A model generated the notes under the pieces. That model did not search any database. It saw only the letters and a list, made by a program, of their open reading frames with translations, and was not told the DNA's origin. From positions 1 to 64,000 of the forward strand of contig NZ_JBDJAC010000011.1 in the NCBI RefSeq assembly GCF_039652615.1: a stretch of DNA of 64,000 bases, read 5' to 3'. The stretch comes from Fulvimarina sp039652615. Its GTDB lineage: Bacteria; Pseudomonadota; Alphaproteobacteria; Rhizobiales; Rhizobiaceae. Below, piece after piece: positions 15,164 to 24,291 of this stretch. The first letter of the stretch is position 1. Each line of letters begins with the position of its first letter. The position numbers and the translations under genes were made by a program.

Positions 15164-16402
15164 CTAGCCGGCCGGCGCCTGAGTCCTGATCCCGCCCTTC
15201 GCGAGGGCGCGCAGATCGAAATCGGCGGCCTCGATATCCGCTCGGGAGGGGCTTTTCTCAAGGGCGAGAAGTTTGCGGGCCGCCATGTGCGGGCCGGGCT
15301 GGTTGACGGTTTCCACCGACACGAGCCGGCCCTCGTAAAATCCGAGGACGGTCTCCGCCTCGCCGATCACGTGCCAGCTGTCGGCCTGTGCGGTCAGGCC
15401 GGCGATTTGCAGCTTGAGGGAGCCCTGATCGCTCCAGAACCACGGAACGGCCCAGTATCCGCCATCCGCCTTGCCGGTCAGCCGTTTGGCGAGATGGCGG
15501 GCCTGATCCGTTGCGGCCTGAACCGATTCCAGCCGCTGATGAACGCCCGACGGTCCCGGAACCGCCGCGCAATCGCCGATCGCCGAAATGGCGGGGTCCT
15601 CGGTGCCAAGCCCTTCGTCGACGAGGATGCCATTCGCGACGGCAAGTCCACTCTCGGCCGCAAGCTCCACATTCGGCCGCACGCCCGTTGCGACCAGAAC
15701 CAGATCGCCGACGATCTCTGAGCCATCGGCTAGGATCACGGTGTCGGCCGCGCGATCTTTTGGCGCGAGGATCTTCGCGGCCGGTGCGTCGAGGAGAACC
15801 GTCGTTCCGCAGGCCCGGTGATGGTCGAGAAACCGTTTTGAAATCGTTGGGGAGACCGCGCGGGCCATCAGCCGCGATCCGGCCTCGATCACCGTCGTCG
15901 AAACGCCCGCAGCCTCGGCCATCGCGGCAAATTCCAGCCCGATGAAGCCCCCGCCGACGACGATGGCGCGTTTCGCCTTTTCAAGCCGTCCACGAATATC
16001 CATCGCATGGGCAAGACTGCGCAATTCGACGACGCTGGCATGATCGGCGCCCTCGATTGGCGGGCGAACGTTTCGAGCGCCGGTCGCGAGTACCAGATGA
16101 TCGTAGCCGAGCTGCTCGCCACTCTCGAGATCGATTGATCGTACATTCCTGTCGATGGAAGCAACACGCGTGCTTTCGCGCCGGTCGATCGCGTTCTTCT
16201 GAAAGAAGCTTTCCGGCTTGAGAATCAGCCGGTCCGGGTCGCCATCCTTCATATAGGCCTTGGAGAGCGGTGGGCGTTGATAGGGAAGGCCCGGCTCATC
16301 CCCGATCATCGTGATCGATCCCTGATGCCCTTCCTGACGCAGGCTTCCGGCGAGCTGGACGGCGGCCTGTCCGGCGCCGACGATGACGATCCGATCCTGC
16401 AT
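15164..16402 (-). CDS. FAD-dependent NAD(P)H-ferredoxin reductase (BphA4-like)
   Basis: The 412-aa flavoprotein contains the FAD-binding VIVGAGQAAVQLAGSLR at residues 5-21, LPYQRPPLSKAYM, the NAD(P)-binding VVGGGFIGLEFAAMAEAAG, and the late FAD motif ISAIGDCAAVP, followed by a reductase C-terminal domain with VPWFWSDQG. These are typical of putidaredoxin or ferredoxin reductases that feed electrons to oxygenases or P450s. No partner ferredoxin or oxygenase gene lies in the window. Start ATG 16402. Confidence 0.88.
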   Translation of the reverse strand: MQDRIVIVGAGQAAVQLAGSLRQEGHQGSITMIGDEPGLPYQRPPLSKAYMKDGDPDRLILKPESFFQKNAIDRRESTRVASIDRNVRSIDLESGEQLGYDHLVLATGARNVRPPIEGADHASVVELRSLAHAMDIRGRLEKAKRAIVVGGGFIGLEFAAMAEAAGVSTTVIEAGSRLMARAVSPTISKRFLDHHRACGTTVLLDAPAAKILAPKDRAADTVILADGSEIVGDLVLVATGVRPNVELAAESGLAVANGILVDEGLGTEDPAISAIGDCAAVPGPSGVHQRLESVQAATDQARHLAKRLTGKADGGYWAVPWFWSDQGSLKLQIAGLTAQADSWHVIGEAETVLGFYEGRLVSVETVNQPGPHMAARKLLALEKSPSRADIEAADFDLRALAKGGIRTQAPAG

Positions 16403-16645
16403 TTAAGAGATTACTCCGTAGTCTGGAACGATGCGACCTGAGAGGCGCGGGATGGTCCCGATCCCGCAAAGCAGGCCGCTCGTCTTCGCGATGTGATCGG
16501 GAGCGCGGCGTGAATGATGGCGTCTGCTATCAGCGTATACGACGATGATTCCCGCCATGGTTGATTTTCTCCCATCCGGCGTGTTTTGCCATCGCTTTCG
16601 TTCAGGTGAAAGTCCCGCCGGACAAAATTCTCGATCATGGGTCGG

Positions 16646-17548
16646 TCAGGCAGCCAAGCCGCCGCGCCGGGCTTCGATGATCGCTTCGGCAAAGGCCTTC
16701 AGATCGGGAAGCAGCGCCGTCGTCGGCCGGAAGGCGAGCACCACGCGGCGGAAGGGGGCGGGGTCCTGAAACGGCAGGATCGCGATGCCGCCGCCGCGCG
16801 TCTCGTCGCTCACGGCGAGCCGGGGGATGAGGGTCGCGCCGAGCCCGCCTGCCACCATGCGCAGGATCGTCGCAAGGCTCGTTGCGCCAAGGGCTGCAAG
16901 TTCGTGGTCGCCGGCGAGCCGGCACACATCGAGCGCGTGGGAGCGGAGGCAGTGGCCTTCTTCGAGAAGAATAATCCGTTCCTTGCCGAGAAGGGCTGGC
17001 GGAAACGGGTCCGGAAGGCGGTCGGCGATGGCGGCGGGGGCTGCAAGCAGAAAGGGATCGTCGAAGAGCGCAAGCGTGTCGAGCCCGGGTTCCTCCAGCG
17101 GCAGGGCGACGATCGCGCAATCGATCTCGCCGCGATTGAGGTCGGTGAGCAGTCGGCTGGTCATGCTCTCGCGCACCTCGCAATCGAGGTCGGGATAGTG
17201 CTCGGCAAGATGCGCAAGAAGGTGCGGCAGGAGATAGGGCGCGACGGTGGCGATCATTCCCACCCGCAACCTTCCCGACAGGGTTGCCTTGCCGCGTGCC
17301 GCAATGCCTTCGAGATCGTGGACCTCTGAGAGAATGCGCTTGACGCGAGCGCTCACGAGTTCGCCATCGGCCGTCAGCACGAGGCCGCTCGACATGCGCA
17401 GGAACAGCGTCATTCCGAAGAAGGCCTCCATTTGCGCGATCTGCGCCGACAGGGCCGGCTGACTGATGTGAAGGGTCTTCGCAGCGCGGCCGAAATGCAG
17501 CGTGTTGGCGAGGGTCTCGAAGTAGCGGATCTGGCGAAGGGTCAGCAT
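16646..17548 (-). CDS. oxyR: Peroxide-sensing LysR regulator OxyR
   Basis: The 300-aa LysR-type regulator has an N-terminal winged helix (FGRAAKTLHISQPALSAQIAQME). The two redox cysteines of OxyR are in GHCLRSHALDVC, spaced nine apart as Cys199 and Cys208 of the E. coli protein. These form a disulfide on exposure to peroxide. It is transcribed divergently from the catalase gene, its expected target, across a 136-bp region with a long dyad. Start ATG 17548 is standard for the family. Confidence 0.93.
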   Translation of the reverse strand: MLTLRQIRYFETLANTLHFGRAAKTLHISQPALSAQIAQMEAFFGMTLFLRMSSGLVLTADGELVSARVKRILSEVHDLEGIAARGKATLSGRLRVGMIATVAPYLLPHLLAHLAEHYPDLDCEVRESMTSRLLTDLNRGEIDCAIVALPLEEPGLDTLALFDDPFLLAAPAAIADRLPDPFPPALLGKERIILLEEGHCLRSHALDVCRLAGDHELAALGATSLATILRMVAGGLGATLIPRLAVSDETRGGGIAILPFQDPAPFRRVVLAFRPTTALLPDLKAFAEAIIEARRGGLAA

Positions 17549-17549
17549 G

Positions 17550-17602
17550 CCGATAAGATAATCCTATAGTGGAGGCTATAAAATACGATTAGCCCTTATC
17601 GG
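17550..17602. promoter_or_regulatory. Dyad-symmetric oxyR/catalase intergenic operator
   Basis: CCGATAAG (17550-17557) and CTTATCGG (17595-17602) are perfect inverted repeats flanking an AT-rich core with ATAG and CTAT half-sites. OxyR binds tandem ATAG-N7-CTAT-like elements; here the central pair is spaced by 6 rather than 7 bp, so the fit is approximate. Position directly between oxyR and its likely target supports an OxyR binding site controlling both genes. Confidence 0.6.
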
Positions 17603-17684
17603 TAGCGCCAGCCATACTGGAATTCGAACAATTTCAGCCGGCGGGCAGCAAGGCCCGCGACCGGCGACAAAGAGGGAGGCCAGA

Positions 17685-19244
17685 ATGGCTGATCGCAACA
17701 CCTTGAGAACCTCGGCCGGCGCGCCGTGGCCGAACAACCAGGATTCGCTGTCGGCCGGCGAACGGGGGCCGCTTCTCCTGCAGGACTACCAGCTGATCGA
17801 GAAGCTCGCCCACCAGAACCGCGAGCGCATCCCCGAGCGTACCGTCCACGCCAAGGGCTGGGGCGCCCATGGCAAGCTGGTGATCACCGAGGATATCTCG
17901 AAATACACCAAGGCCCAGTGCCTGCAGAAGGGTGTCGAGACGCCGATGCTGGCGCGCTTTTCCACCGTTGCCGGCGAGGCCGGCGCGGCCGACCACGAGC
18001 GCGACGTGCGCGGCTTCTCGCTGAAGTTCTACACCGAGGAAGGCAACTGGGACCTCGTCGGCAACAACACGCCGGTGTTCTTCGTCCGCGACCCGTACAA
18101 ATTCCCGGACTTCATCCACACCCAGAAGCGTCATCCCAAGACCAATATGCGTTCGCCGACGGCGATGTTCGACTTCTGGTCGCTCTCCCCGGAAGCGCTT
18201 CATCAGGTGACGGTCCTGATGTCGGATCGCGGCCTGCCGCAGTCCCCCATGCACATGAACGGCTATGGTTCGCACACCTTCTCCCTGTGGAACGACGCCG
18301 GCGAGCGCTATTGGGTGAAGTTCCACTTCAAGAGCCAGCAGGGCCACGACTTCTTCACCAATGAGGAAGCCGAGAAGGTCATCGGCAAGACCCGTGAGGG
18401 CTATCAGGAGCGCCTGTTCAACACGATCGAGGAGGGCAAGTATCCGCGCTGGAAATTCCAGATCCAGATCATGCCGGAACTCGACGCCGAGACATGCGAT
18501 TTCAACCCGTTCGACCTGACCAAGGTCTGGCCGCACGACCAGTTCCCGATGATCGATGTGGGCTATTTCGAACTGAACCGGAACGCCGACAACTATTTCG
18601 CCGAGATCGAGAACGCGGCCTTCTCGCCGTCGAACATCGTTCCGGGCATCTCCTTCTCGCCCGACAAGATGTTGCAGGCCCGCGTCTTCTCCTATGCGGA
18701 CGCCCATCGCTATCGCCTCGGCACCCATTACGAGACGATCCCGGTGAACCGGCCGCGCATGGAGGTGCACAACTACCACAAGGACGGCACGATGAACGTC
18801 TTTGGCGGTGTACGCACGGGCAACGAAAACGCCTATTACGAGCCGAATTCCTATGCGGATCAGGGCGCGGCGGTCGAGGATCGCAGCGCGCAGGAACCGC
18901 CGCTGAGGATTTCGGGCGATGCGGCGCGCTATGACCACCGCGTCGGCTATGACGACTACAGCCAGGTTCGTGCGCTCGTCATGAAGGTGATGGACGACGC
19001 CCAGCGTCAGCGCCTCTACAAGAACATGGGCGGTGCCATGGCGGGTATCCCGAGCGAGATCGCCGAGCGTTGGTTCGGTCACCTCAAGGAGGTTCATCCG
19101 GACTACGAGGCCGGCGTCCGCGCTGCCTGGAACGAGGCCAATGCGGCGGACGAGTACATGGCGAACTCGCACCCGGTGACCGACGATACGCCGCAGCAGA
19201 CCTCCGGCGACAATGCCGGCGACCGTCCGCAGGCCGCCGAGTAA
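17685..19244 (+). CDS. katA: Heme catalase
   Basis: The 519-aa monofunctional catalase breaks H2O2 into water and oxygen. Seen are the distal His region RTVHAKGWGAHG, the RFSTVAGEAGAADHERDVRGFSLKF core split over the active site (Asn in GNNTPVFFVRD), and the proximal heme Tyr in ARVFSYADAHRYRLG. No extra C-terminal flavodoxin-like domain is present, so it is a small-subunit type. ATG 17685 follows GAGGGAGG. Divergent oxyR and the dyad upstream indicate peroxide induction. Confidence 0.95.
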   Translation: MADRNTLRTSAGAPWPNNQDSLSAGERGPLLLQDYQLIEKLAHQNRERIPERTVHAKGWGAHGKLVITEDISKYTKAQCLQKGVETPMLARFSTVAGEAGAADHERDVRGFSLKFYTEEGNWDLVGNNTPVFFVRDPYKFPDFIHTQKRHPKTNMRSPTAMFDFWSLSPEALHQVTVLMSDRGLPQSPMHMNGYGSHTFSLWNDAGERYWVKFHFKSQQGHDFFTNEEAEKVIGKTREGYQERLFNTIEEGKYPRWKFQIQIMPELDAETCDFNPFDLTKVWPHDQFPMIDVGYFELNRNADNYFAEIENAAFSPSNIVPGISFSPDKMLQARVFSYADAHRYRLGTHYETIPVNRPRMEVHNYHKDGTMNVFGGVRTGNENAYYEPNSYADQGAAVEDRSAQEPPLRISGDAARYDHRVGYDDYSQVRALVMKVMDDAQRQRLYKNMGGAMAGIPSEIAERWFGHLKEVHPDYEAGVRAAWNEANAADEYMANSHPVTDDTPQQTSGDNAGDRPQAAE

Positions 19245-19410
19245 GACCGACGGGCCTTTGAAACCACCGGTTTCATAAGGCCGTCGGGAGCCCGAGCGGC
19301 GTCTGAGCCCTTCGCTGGACGAGAATTGACCGAAGGATCAATTCATTGTCCAGCGGTAAAAGACCGACGGGCCTTTGAAACCAACGGTTTCATGGGACCA
19401 TCGCGAGCGA
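19242..19410. repeat. Interspersed palindromic repeat, one full and one partial copy
   Basis: A diverged copy of the ~117-bp repeat runs from the catalase stop to about 19357 (GACCGACGGGCCTTTGAAACC at one end, GTCCAGCGGT at the other, with the TGAAACC/GGTTTCA and ATTGACC/GGATCAAT hairpins). A second partial unit begins immediately at about 19361. Same family as 38379-38493, 45040-45156 and 53151-53267. Confidence 0.7.
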
Positions 19411-19420
19411 CGGGCACACC

Positions 19421-19458
19421 GAAAAAGGGCCGGGGCAAACATGCCTCGGCCCTTTTCC
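19421..19458. terminator. Bidirectional terminator between catalase and fliI
   Basis: GAAAAAGGGCCGGGGC and GCCTCGGCCCTTTTCC form a long stem over a 6-nt loop, with T-runs usable on both strands. It can end both the catalase transcript and the converging fliI transcript. Confidence 0.75.
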
Positions 19459-19501
19459 ATGTCGTGGGCTTGAAGCCTCTGCCAGGGGTTTGGTGCCCGG
19501 C

Positions 19502-20848
19502 TTACTTCTTCTTCGGAGCCGCTTCCATCTTGGCGGTCATCGCCTGTTTCAGCGCCGCGCTGAGGGCGTCGAACGGCTTGGCGTGGGAGCCTTCGCCGGG
19601 TCGCTGGGCGAGGAAATCGTAGATATGCGGTACGAGATCGACGGCTTGGTCCAGCGTCTGGTCGGAGCCGCGCTGATAGCCGCCGAGAAGGCGCAGGTCC
19701 CGCGTGTCCTCGAAGCGCGATGTCATCGCGCGCAGGCGGGTGACAAGCTCGCGCTCGCTGCCCTGCCAGGCCTTGTCGGCAAGGCGCGAAATCGATTTCA
19801 GGAAGTCGACCGCCGGGAACCGGCCCTGTTCGGCGATCTCGCGGTCCAGCACGATATGGCCGTCCAGTGTGCCGCGAATGGCGTCGGCGACCGGATCGTT
19901 ATGGTCGTCGCCATCCACCAGAACGGCGTAGAGGCCCGTGATGGTGCCGGAGCCTTCAAGGCCGGTGCCGGCCCGCTCCAGAAGCAGCGGCAGTTCGGAA
20001 AAGACGCTCGGCGGATAGCCGCGCGAGACCGGCGGCTCGCCGGCCGAAAGGGCGACGTCGCGGGCCGCATGGGCATAGCGCGTCACCGAGTCGACGATGA
20101 GAAGGACATGATCGCCCTGATCGCGGAAATGTTCCGCAACGGCCGTTGCCGTGCGCGGCGCCAGACGGCGCATCATCGGGCTTTCATCGCCGGTCGCAAC
20201 GACGGTGACCACCTTGTCCAGCTGGCCTTCCATCACCTCTTCCAGGAATTCGCGAACTTCGCGACCGCGCTCGCCGACGAGTGCGACCACCACCGTGTCG
20301 AACCCCTTGGCCTGGGAGAGCATGCCCATCAGCGTCGACTTGCCGACGCCGGACCCTGCGAAGATGCCGAGACGCTGGCCCTTGACCAGCGGCGTGAAGA
20401 TATCGACCACGGAAACGCCCGTGGGTACGGGCTCCGAAAGCCGCGCGCGCTTCAGCGCGGACAGCGGCTGCGCGTCCACCGGACGCTTCTCCTCGCCCTG
20501 GAGGATCGGACCCTTGTCGTCCTGCGGGCGGCAGAACGCATCGAGCACGCGGCCGCGCCAGCTCGCATCCGGTGTGATGGAGAACGGACCGATCTTCATG
20601 GCGCTTGCGCCGACGCCGCGATTGAAGCGGTTGGTATAGGGTTTGACCGTCAGGCTGTCGGCGTCGATGCGCACCACCTCGCCCAGTTCCTCGCTCTCCT
20701 CGCCGGGACAGGAGATGCAGTCGCCGAGCCGGACGAAAGGCGACAGGCCCGCGACCCGGAACGACTGGGGCGCGACATCGACGACCTTGCCGGAAATGTC
20801 GATCAGGGGCGCCGAGAGGGCCCTCAGGACTTCACTATGGTTTTCCAT
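19502..20848 (-). CDS. fliI: Flagellar export ATPase FliI
   Basis: The 448-aa protein is the flagellum-specific F1-beta-like ATPase that energises type III export of rod, hook and filament subunits. Walker A GSGVGKST, VALVGERGREVREF and the Walker B LLIVDSVTRYAHA are present, as are VSRGYPPSVFSELP and the family C terminus. It overlaps the upstream flgF stop by one base, so both are cotranscribed. A His/Lys-poor tail ends in APKKK. Confidence 0.95.
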   Translation of the reverse strand: MENHSEVLRALSAPLIDISGKVVDVAPQSFRVAGLSPFVRLGDCISCPGEESEELGEVVRIDADSLTVKPYTNRFNRGVGASAMKIGPFSITPDASWRGRVLDAFCRPQDDKGPILQGEEKRPVDAQPLSALKRARLSEPVPTGVSVVDIFTPLVKGQRLGIFAGSGVGKSTLMGMLSQAKGFDTVVVALVGERGREVREFLEEVMEGQLDKVVTVVATGDESPMMRRLAPRTATAVAEHFRDQGDHVLLIVDSVTRYAHAARDVALSAGEPPVSRGYPPSVFSELPLLLERAGTGLEGSGTITGLYAVLVDGDDHNDPVADAIRGTLDGHIVLDREIAEQGRFPAVDFLKSISRLADKAWQGSERELVTRLRAMTSRFEDTRDLRLLGGYQRGSDQTLDQAVDLVPHIYDFLAQRPGEGSHAKPFDALSAALKQAMTAKMEAAPKKK

Positions 20849-21570
20849 CAGCCGGTTCCGAGTTCCTTGATCGCCGTGGAGAGGGACCTGTCATTGGACT
20901 GGACGACATTCGCCGCGCTCTCGAAGGCGCGCTGGATGGCGATCAGCCGGGTCATTTCCTGCACGGGATTGACGTTCGCCTCCTCGACATAGCCCTGGAC
21001 GACACTGTCTGAGAGAAATTCGACGACCGGCACGCCGGGTACGTCCGAGATGACGCCCGAGGTATCGGCCCTTGTTGTGTTTGCGCCCTGGGGTATGCGG
21101 AAGAGGCCGATCGCGGCCACCTGCTCGCCGTTCTGATGGATCATGCCATCGCCGCCGATGGTGAGCGGCCCGCCTGCCGGATCGATCTGGAGCGGCTGTC
21201 CGCCGACATCGAGAAGCGGGCGTCCGTTCACCGTCTGCACCATGCCTTCGGCCGTGATCTGCATGCGGCCGTCGCGGGTGTAGACCATGCCGTTATCGCC
21301 CTGATAGGCGAAGAAGGCCTCGCCCCTGACGGCGACATCCAGGGGATTGCCGGTCTGGGTGAGCGCGCCGCTCTTGTTGGACAGGTAGGTCTGGCCCTCG
21401 GTCACAAAGGCGACGGGATCAGGTCCTGTGCGAGACAGCAGCTCCTCGAACCGGACCTCTTCGGCGCGAAAGCCGACGGTGCGGGCATTGGCGATGTTGT
21501 TCGCCAGCGTCTCGAGACGCTTTTCCATCGCGATCTGGCCGGACAGGGCGACCGGAAGAGAGGTTTCCAT
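20848..21570 (-). CDS. flgF: Flagellar proximal rod protein FlgF
   Basis: The 240-aa rod protein carries the flagellar rod signature at its N terminus (ETLANNIANARTVGFRAEEVRFEELL) and the conserved C-terminal VQGYVEEANVNPVQEMTRLIAIQRAFESAANVVQ segment, split by a D1-type domain (GEAFFAYQGDNGMVYTRDG). Length is typical of FlgF and it differs from the flgG copy downstream. It starts a minus-strand operon with fliI. Confidence 0.93.
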   Translation of the reverse strand: METSLPVALSGQIAMEKRLETLANNIANARTVGFRAEEVRFEELLSRTGPDPVAFVTEGQTYLSNKSGALTQTGNPLDVAVRGEAFFAYQGDNGMVYTRDGRMQITAEGMVQTVNGRPLLDVGGQPLQIDPAGGPLTIGGDGMIHQNGEQVAAIGLFRIPQGANTTRADTSGVISDVPGVPVVEFLSDSVVQGYVEEANVNPVQEMTRLIAIQRAFESAANVVQSNDRSLSTAIKELGTG

Positions 21571-21977
21571 GCGTCTTCCTAGGAAAGAGGATTGAGGTGT
21601 GGCCGAAGGGTCATGAACATGTCGCCATTCGTGTCGGAGTTCGTGAGAGCGAAATGCGATAGGTCGAAGTCGACATTCAGCTTTAAGTCTTTGTTTTTCC
21701 CCATGATGCTATCCGAAATGCCATGCGGCTTCTCGGTTGGCGTCATGGTTCGGGACCTTATCGGGACCGCAGATGTCTGTCGGAGACCGTCAGGCGGCAG
21801 GCTCTGGGTCGCCGTCACCCAGACAATGCGCCGGACACCCTTGTGTCAGCCTTTCAGGCCGAGGGAGATTTCGCTTCAAATGCGAGCTATCGGCAGGCAA
21901 GGCTCCGCACTTCAAGCTCCGCACAAGCGGCTGTCCGTACCGCTTGATCCTGTCAACCGCTTGGGATTTTGGGTGCA
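21571..21977. promoter_or_regulatory. Divergent intergenic region flgF/motA, no gene seen
   Basis: These 407 bp separate the minus-strand flgF-fliI operon from the plus-strand motA operon and should contain both promoters. Small frames here (for example 21579-21818 on the minus strand) show no family features or good ribosome sites. I could not identify a clear flagellar promoter consensus by eye. Confidence 0.5.
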
Positions 21978-22841
21978 ATGGGTATTATTATCGGTATGGT
22001 CGTCGTGCTGGGCTGCCTTCTGGGCGGCTTCGTCGCGATGGGTGGCCATCTGGACGTTCTCGTCCAGCCCTTCGAATACGTGATCATCTGCGGATCCTCG
22101 TTCGGCACCTTCCTCGTCGCCAACCCTCCCAAGGTCATCAAGGACTGCGGAAAGGCGATCGGCGAGGCATTCAAGAACGCCGTTCCCAAGCAGAAGGATT
22201 ATCTCGAAGTCCTCGGCCTGCTGCATGCGCTGATGCGCGAGATGCGGTCGAAGTCCCGTTCCGAGGTCGAGGCCCATGTTGATGCTCCCGAGGAATCGAC
22301 CATCTTCCAGGCCTATCCCACGATCCTGAAGGACAAGCAGAAGGTCGCCTTCATCTGCGACTATGTCCGGCTCATCATCGTCGGTTCGGCGCGCAGCCAC
22401 GAGATCGAGGCGCTCATGGAAGAAGAGATCGAGACGATCACGCACGACGCGATGAAGCCGAAGGCCGCCCTTCAGGACGTTGCCGACGGTCTGCCGGCGC
22501 TTGGCATCGTTGCCGCCGTTCTCGGCGTCATCAAGGCGATGGGCGCCCTCGACCAGTCTCCGGAAATTCTCGGCGGCCTGATCGCGGCGGCGCTCGTCGG
22601 CACCTTCGCGGGCGTCTTTGCCTCCTATGGAGTCATGGGACCGATCGCATCCAAGGTGAAAGCCGTGCGGGAGAAGAAGTGCCGGACCTATGTGGTGATC
22701 AAGTCGACGCTGATCGCTTACATGAACGGCGCCATGCCCCAGATCGCGATCGAATACGGTCGCAAGACGATCTCGGCCTACGACCGCCCGACCATCGACC
22801 AGGTGGAAGCCGAGACGATCGGTGGCGGAGCGGCTGCGTGA
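21978..22841 (+). CDS. motA: Flagellar stator protein MotA
   Basis: The 287-aa membrane protein conducts protons with MotB and generates torque. It begins MGIIIGMVVVLGCLLGGFVAMGG (first membrane segment), has a large cytoplasmic loop with charged residues (VHALMREMRSK-type region) and two C-terminal membrane segments around GLPALGIVAAVLGVIKAMGAL and GGLIAAALVGTFAGVFASYG. ATG 21978 is chosen; an upstream TTG at 21969 is possible. First gene of the plus-strand flagellar operon. Confidence 0.94.
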   Translation: MGIIIGMVVVLGCLLGGFVAMGGHLDVLVQPFEYVIICGSSFGTFLVANPPKVIKDCGKAIGEAFKNAVPKQKDYLEVLGLLHALMREMRSKSRSEVEAHVDAPEESTIFQAYPTILKDKQKVAFICDYVRLIIVGSARSHEIEALMEEEIETITHDAMKPKAALQDVADGLPALGIVAAVLGVIKAMGALDQSPEILGGLIAAALVGTFAGVFASYGVMGPIASKVKAVREKKCRTYVVIKSTLIAYMNGAMPQIAIEYGRKTISAYDRPTIDQVEAETIGGGAAA

Positions 22842-22893
22842 TCGAAGCGTCCGTTTCGAAGGATCACCGGCCCAAAGCCGAGGGAACTGAATA

Positions 22894-23862
22894 ATGTCGG
22901 ATACAAGCACCGCAACGAGTTCATCCAATATCGGCGAGCGGCTGAAGTCGGCCGCCGAGCTCGACACCTCCAAGCTCTACCGCCTGGTCGCGATCGTCGA
23001 GGAGACCGCCGAAGAGCTGACGCTTGCGCTCAACGGACTGTCTGTCGACAAGCTCACGGTCACCTTTCGCGATTTCGACATCGGGAAAGGCGCAGAGAGC
23101 GCAGGCGGTGACGAAGACGGCGTCATCTTCGGTCTGGTCAAATCCAAGCGCTTCATCCGGCCGACCTATCTCGTTGCGCCGAATGCCCTTGCGGATGTGT
23201 GCATTTCCGCCTTCTTCGGCGCCTTGCCCGCCGGCACGCCGGGCGAACGGGCCCTGACCGATCTCGACCGCTCGCTCGTCAGGATGACGTTCGAGTCGCT
23301 CGTCGAATCGTTTGCCTCGTGCTTCTCACCCATCGACGAGGCCGGTTTCACGGCGCAGGGGCTCGTCAAGCGCGAGGACCTCGACGAGCTTCTCGGCGGC
23401 GAGGACGCAGGCCGCTACCTGACCATCGGCTTCGATGTCTTCCGCGCAGCCGAAAAGGCCGAATCGAAGACCGAGGCTGAGCCGGTTGCGACTTTGACGC
23501 TGGCCCTTCCGCTGCCCTATCTGACGCCCCACCGCCGTATCCTGTCCCAGCCGGTTCCGCTGCCGCAGCCATCGCAGGACGAGACCTGGTCCGAGGCGAT
23601 GGTCCGTAATTTCGAAAAGTCCGGCCTCCATCTGGAAGCCGTGCTCGCGCGCAAGAAGATACCCCTTTCGGACGTTGCCCATTTCCGCGTCGGTCAGACG
23701 ATCTCCCTCGACGTTCTGGTGAGCGAGATGATCACGCTCGAATGCCAGGGCAAGCCGATCTTCAAGTCACAGGTCGGCTTCGCGCGGGGCGCTTATGTGG
23801 CGCGGTTCGAGGAAGTGGTCGATCCGACACAGGAATTCATCGATGACATCCTATCTGATTGA
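22894..23862 (+). CDS. fliM: Flagellar motor switch protein FliM
   Basis: The 322-aa C-ring protein fits FliM: a variable N-terminal part and a C-terminal SpoA domain (VGQTISLDVLVSEMITLECQGKP, then FARGAYVARFEEVVDP). It lies between motA and fliN as expected. The N-terminal CheY-binding motif of enteric FliM is not obvious, as in many alphaproteobacteria. Its stop overlaps the next reading frame by about 20 bp. Confidence 0.88.
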   Translation: MSDTSTATSSSNIGERLKSAAELDTSKLYRLVAIVEETAEELTLALNGLSVDKLTVTFRDFDIGKGAESAGGDEDGVIFGLVKSKRFIRPTYLVAPNALADVCISAFFGALPAGTPGERALTDLDRSLVRMTFESLVESFASCFSPIDEAGFTAQGLVKREDLDELLGGEDAGRYLTIGFDVFRAAEKAESKTEAEPVATLTLALPLPYLTPHRRILSQPVPLPQPSQDETWSEAMVRNFEKSGLHLEAVLARKKIPLSDVAHFRVGQTISLDVLVSEMITLECQGKPIFKSQVGFARGAYVARFEEVVDPTQEFIDDILSD

Positions 23863-24178
23863 TCTTCTCCTGATGGTCGCGCTGGTCGTGACCGCGCTTC
23901 GAAGCGGGCGGATGTACCGCGAGCTGAAGTCACTCCGCGAATCCGAACGCGGGCTTGCCGCCGCGCTTGAACAGTCGGAAGCCTCCCTGAACAAGGCGGC
24001 TGAGGCTGTCATCGCCCTCAAATACGAGGGAATCTCGACATTGAAGGCTCTCGAAGCCGAGCGTGTGCTTGCGGAAAATGCTGCCGCTCGGCTCGCCGAT
24101 CTCGTCGAACGCGCCGATTTTCATACGGGCGGCACAGCCATGCCTGCGACACGAACGCCCTTCAGCCGAAAGAACTAA
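23843..24178 (+). CDS. Membrane-anchored coiled-coil protein between fliM and fliN
   Basis: The 111-aa protein starts at ATG 23843 inside the fliM 3' end. It has one N-terminal membrane segment (YLIDLLLMVALVVTALRSGRM) followed by a long charged coiled coil (REMELKSL-like heptads through about residue 90) and a short polar tail. Similar small genes occur in flagellar operons of related bacteria (possibly DUF6468). Overlap with fliM points to coupled translation and a motor-related role; no function is established here. Confidence 0.75.
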   Translation: MTSYLIDLLLMVALVVTALRSGRMYRELKSLRESERGLAAALEQSEASLNKAAEAVIALKYEGISTLKALEAERVLAENAAARLADLVERADFHTGGTAMPATRTPFSRKN

Positions 24179-24291
24179 GGCTCGCATGGGAAGCGGCAGC
24201 TTCGGATAAGTTCGAGCCGCTAAACAGGAAAACACGCCCCGAAATGTAAGCCGGGGCAATGGACGAAATGCCAGACGGAGAATGATACTCC

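Noticed and set aside
13961..15721. 586-codon plus-strand frame
   Set aside because: It spans two real minus-strand genes and their intergenic region, which a true gene would not do; no motifs.
17634..19172. 512-codon frame antisense to catalase
   Set aside because: It is an uninterrupted shadow frame caused by strong third-position GC bias; catalase on the plus strand is unmistakable and the antisense peptide has no family features.
19490..20992. 500-codon plus-strand frame over fliI and the end of flgF
   Set aside because: It runs antisense to a clear FliI with all ATPase motifs; its product is Arg/Ala/Gly-rich without domains.
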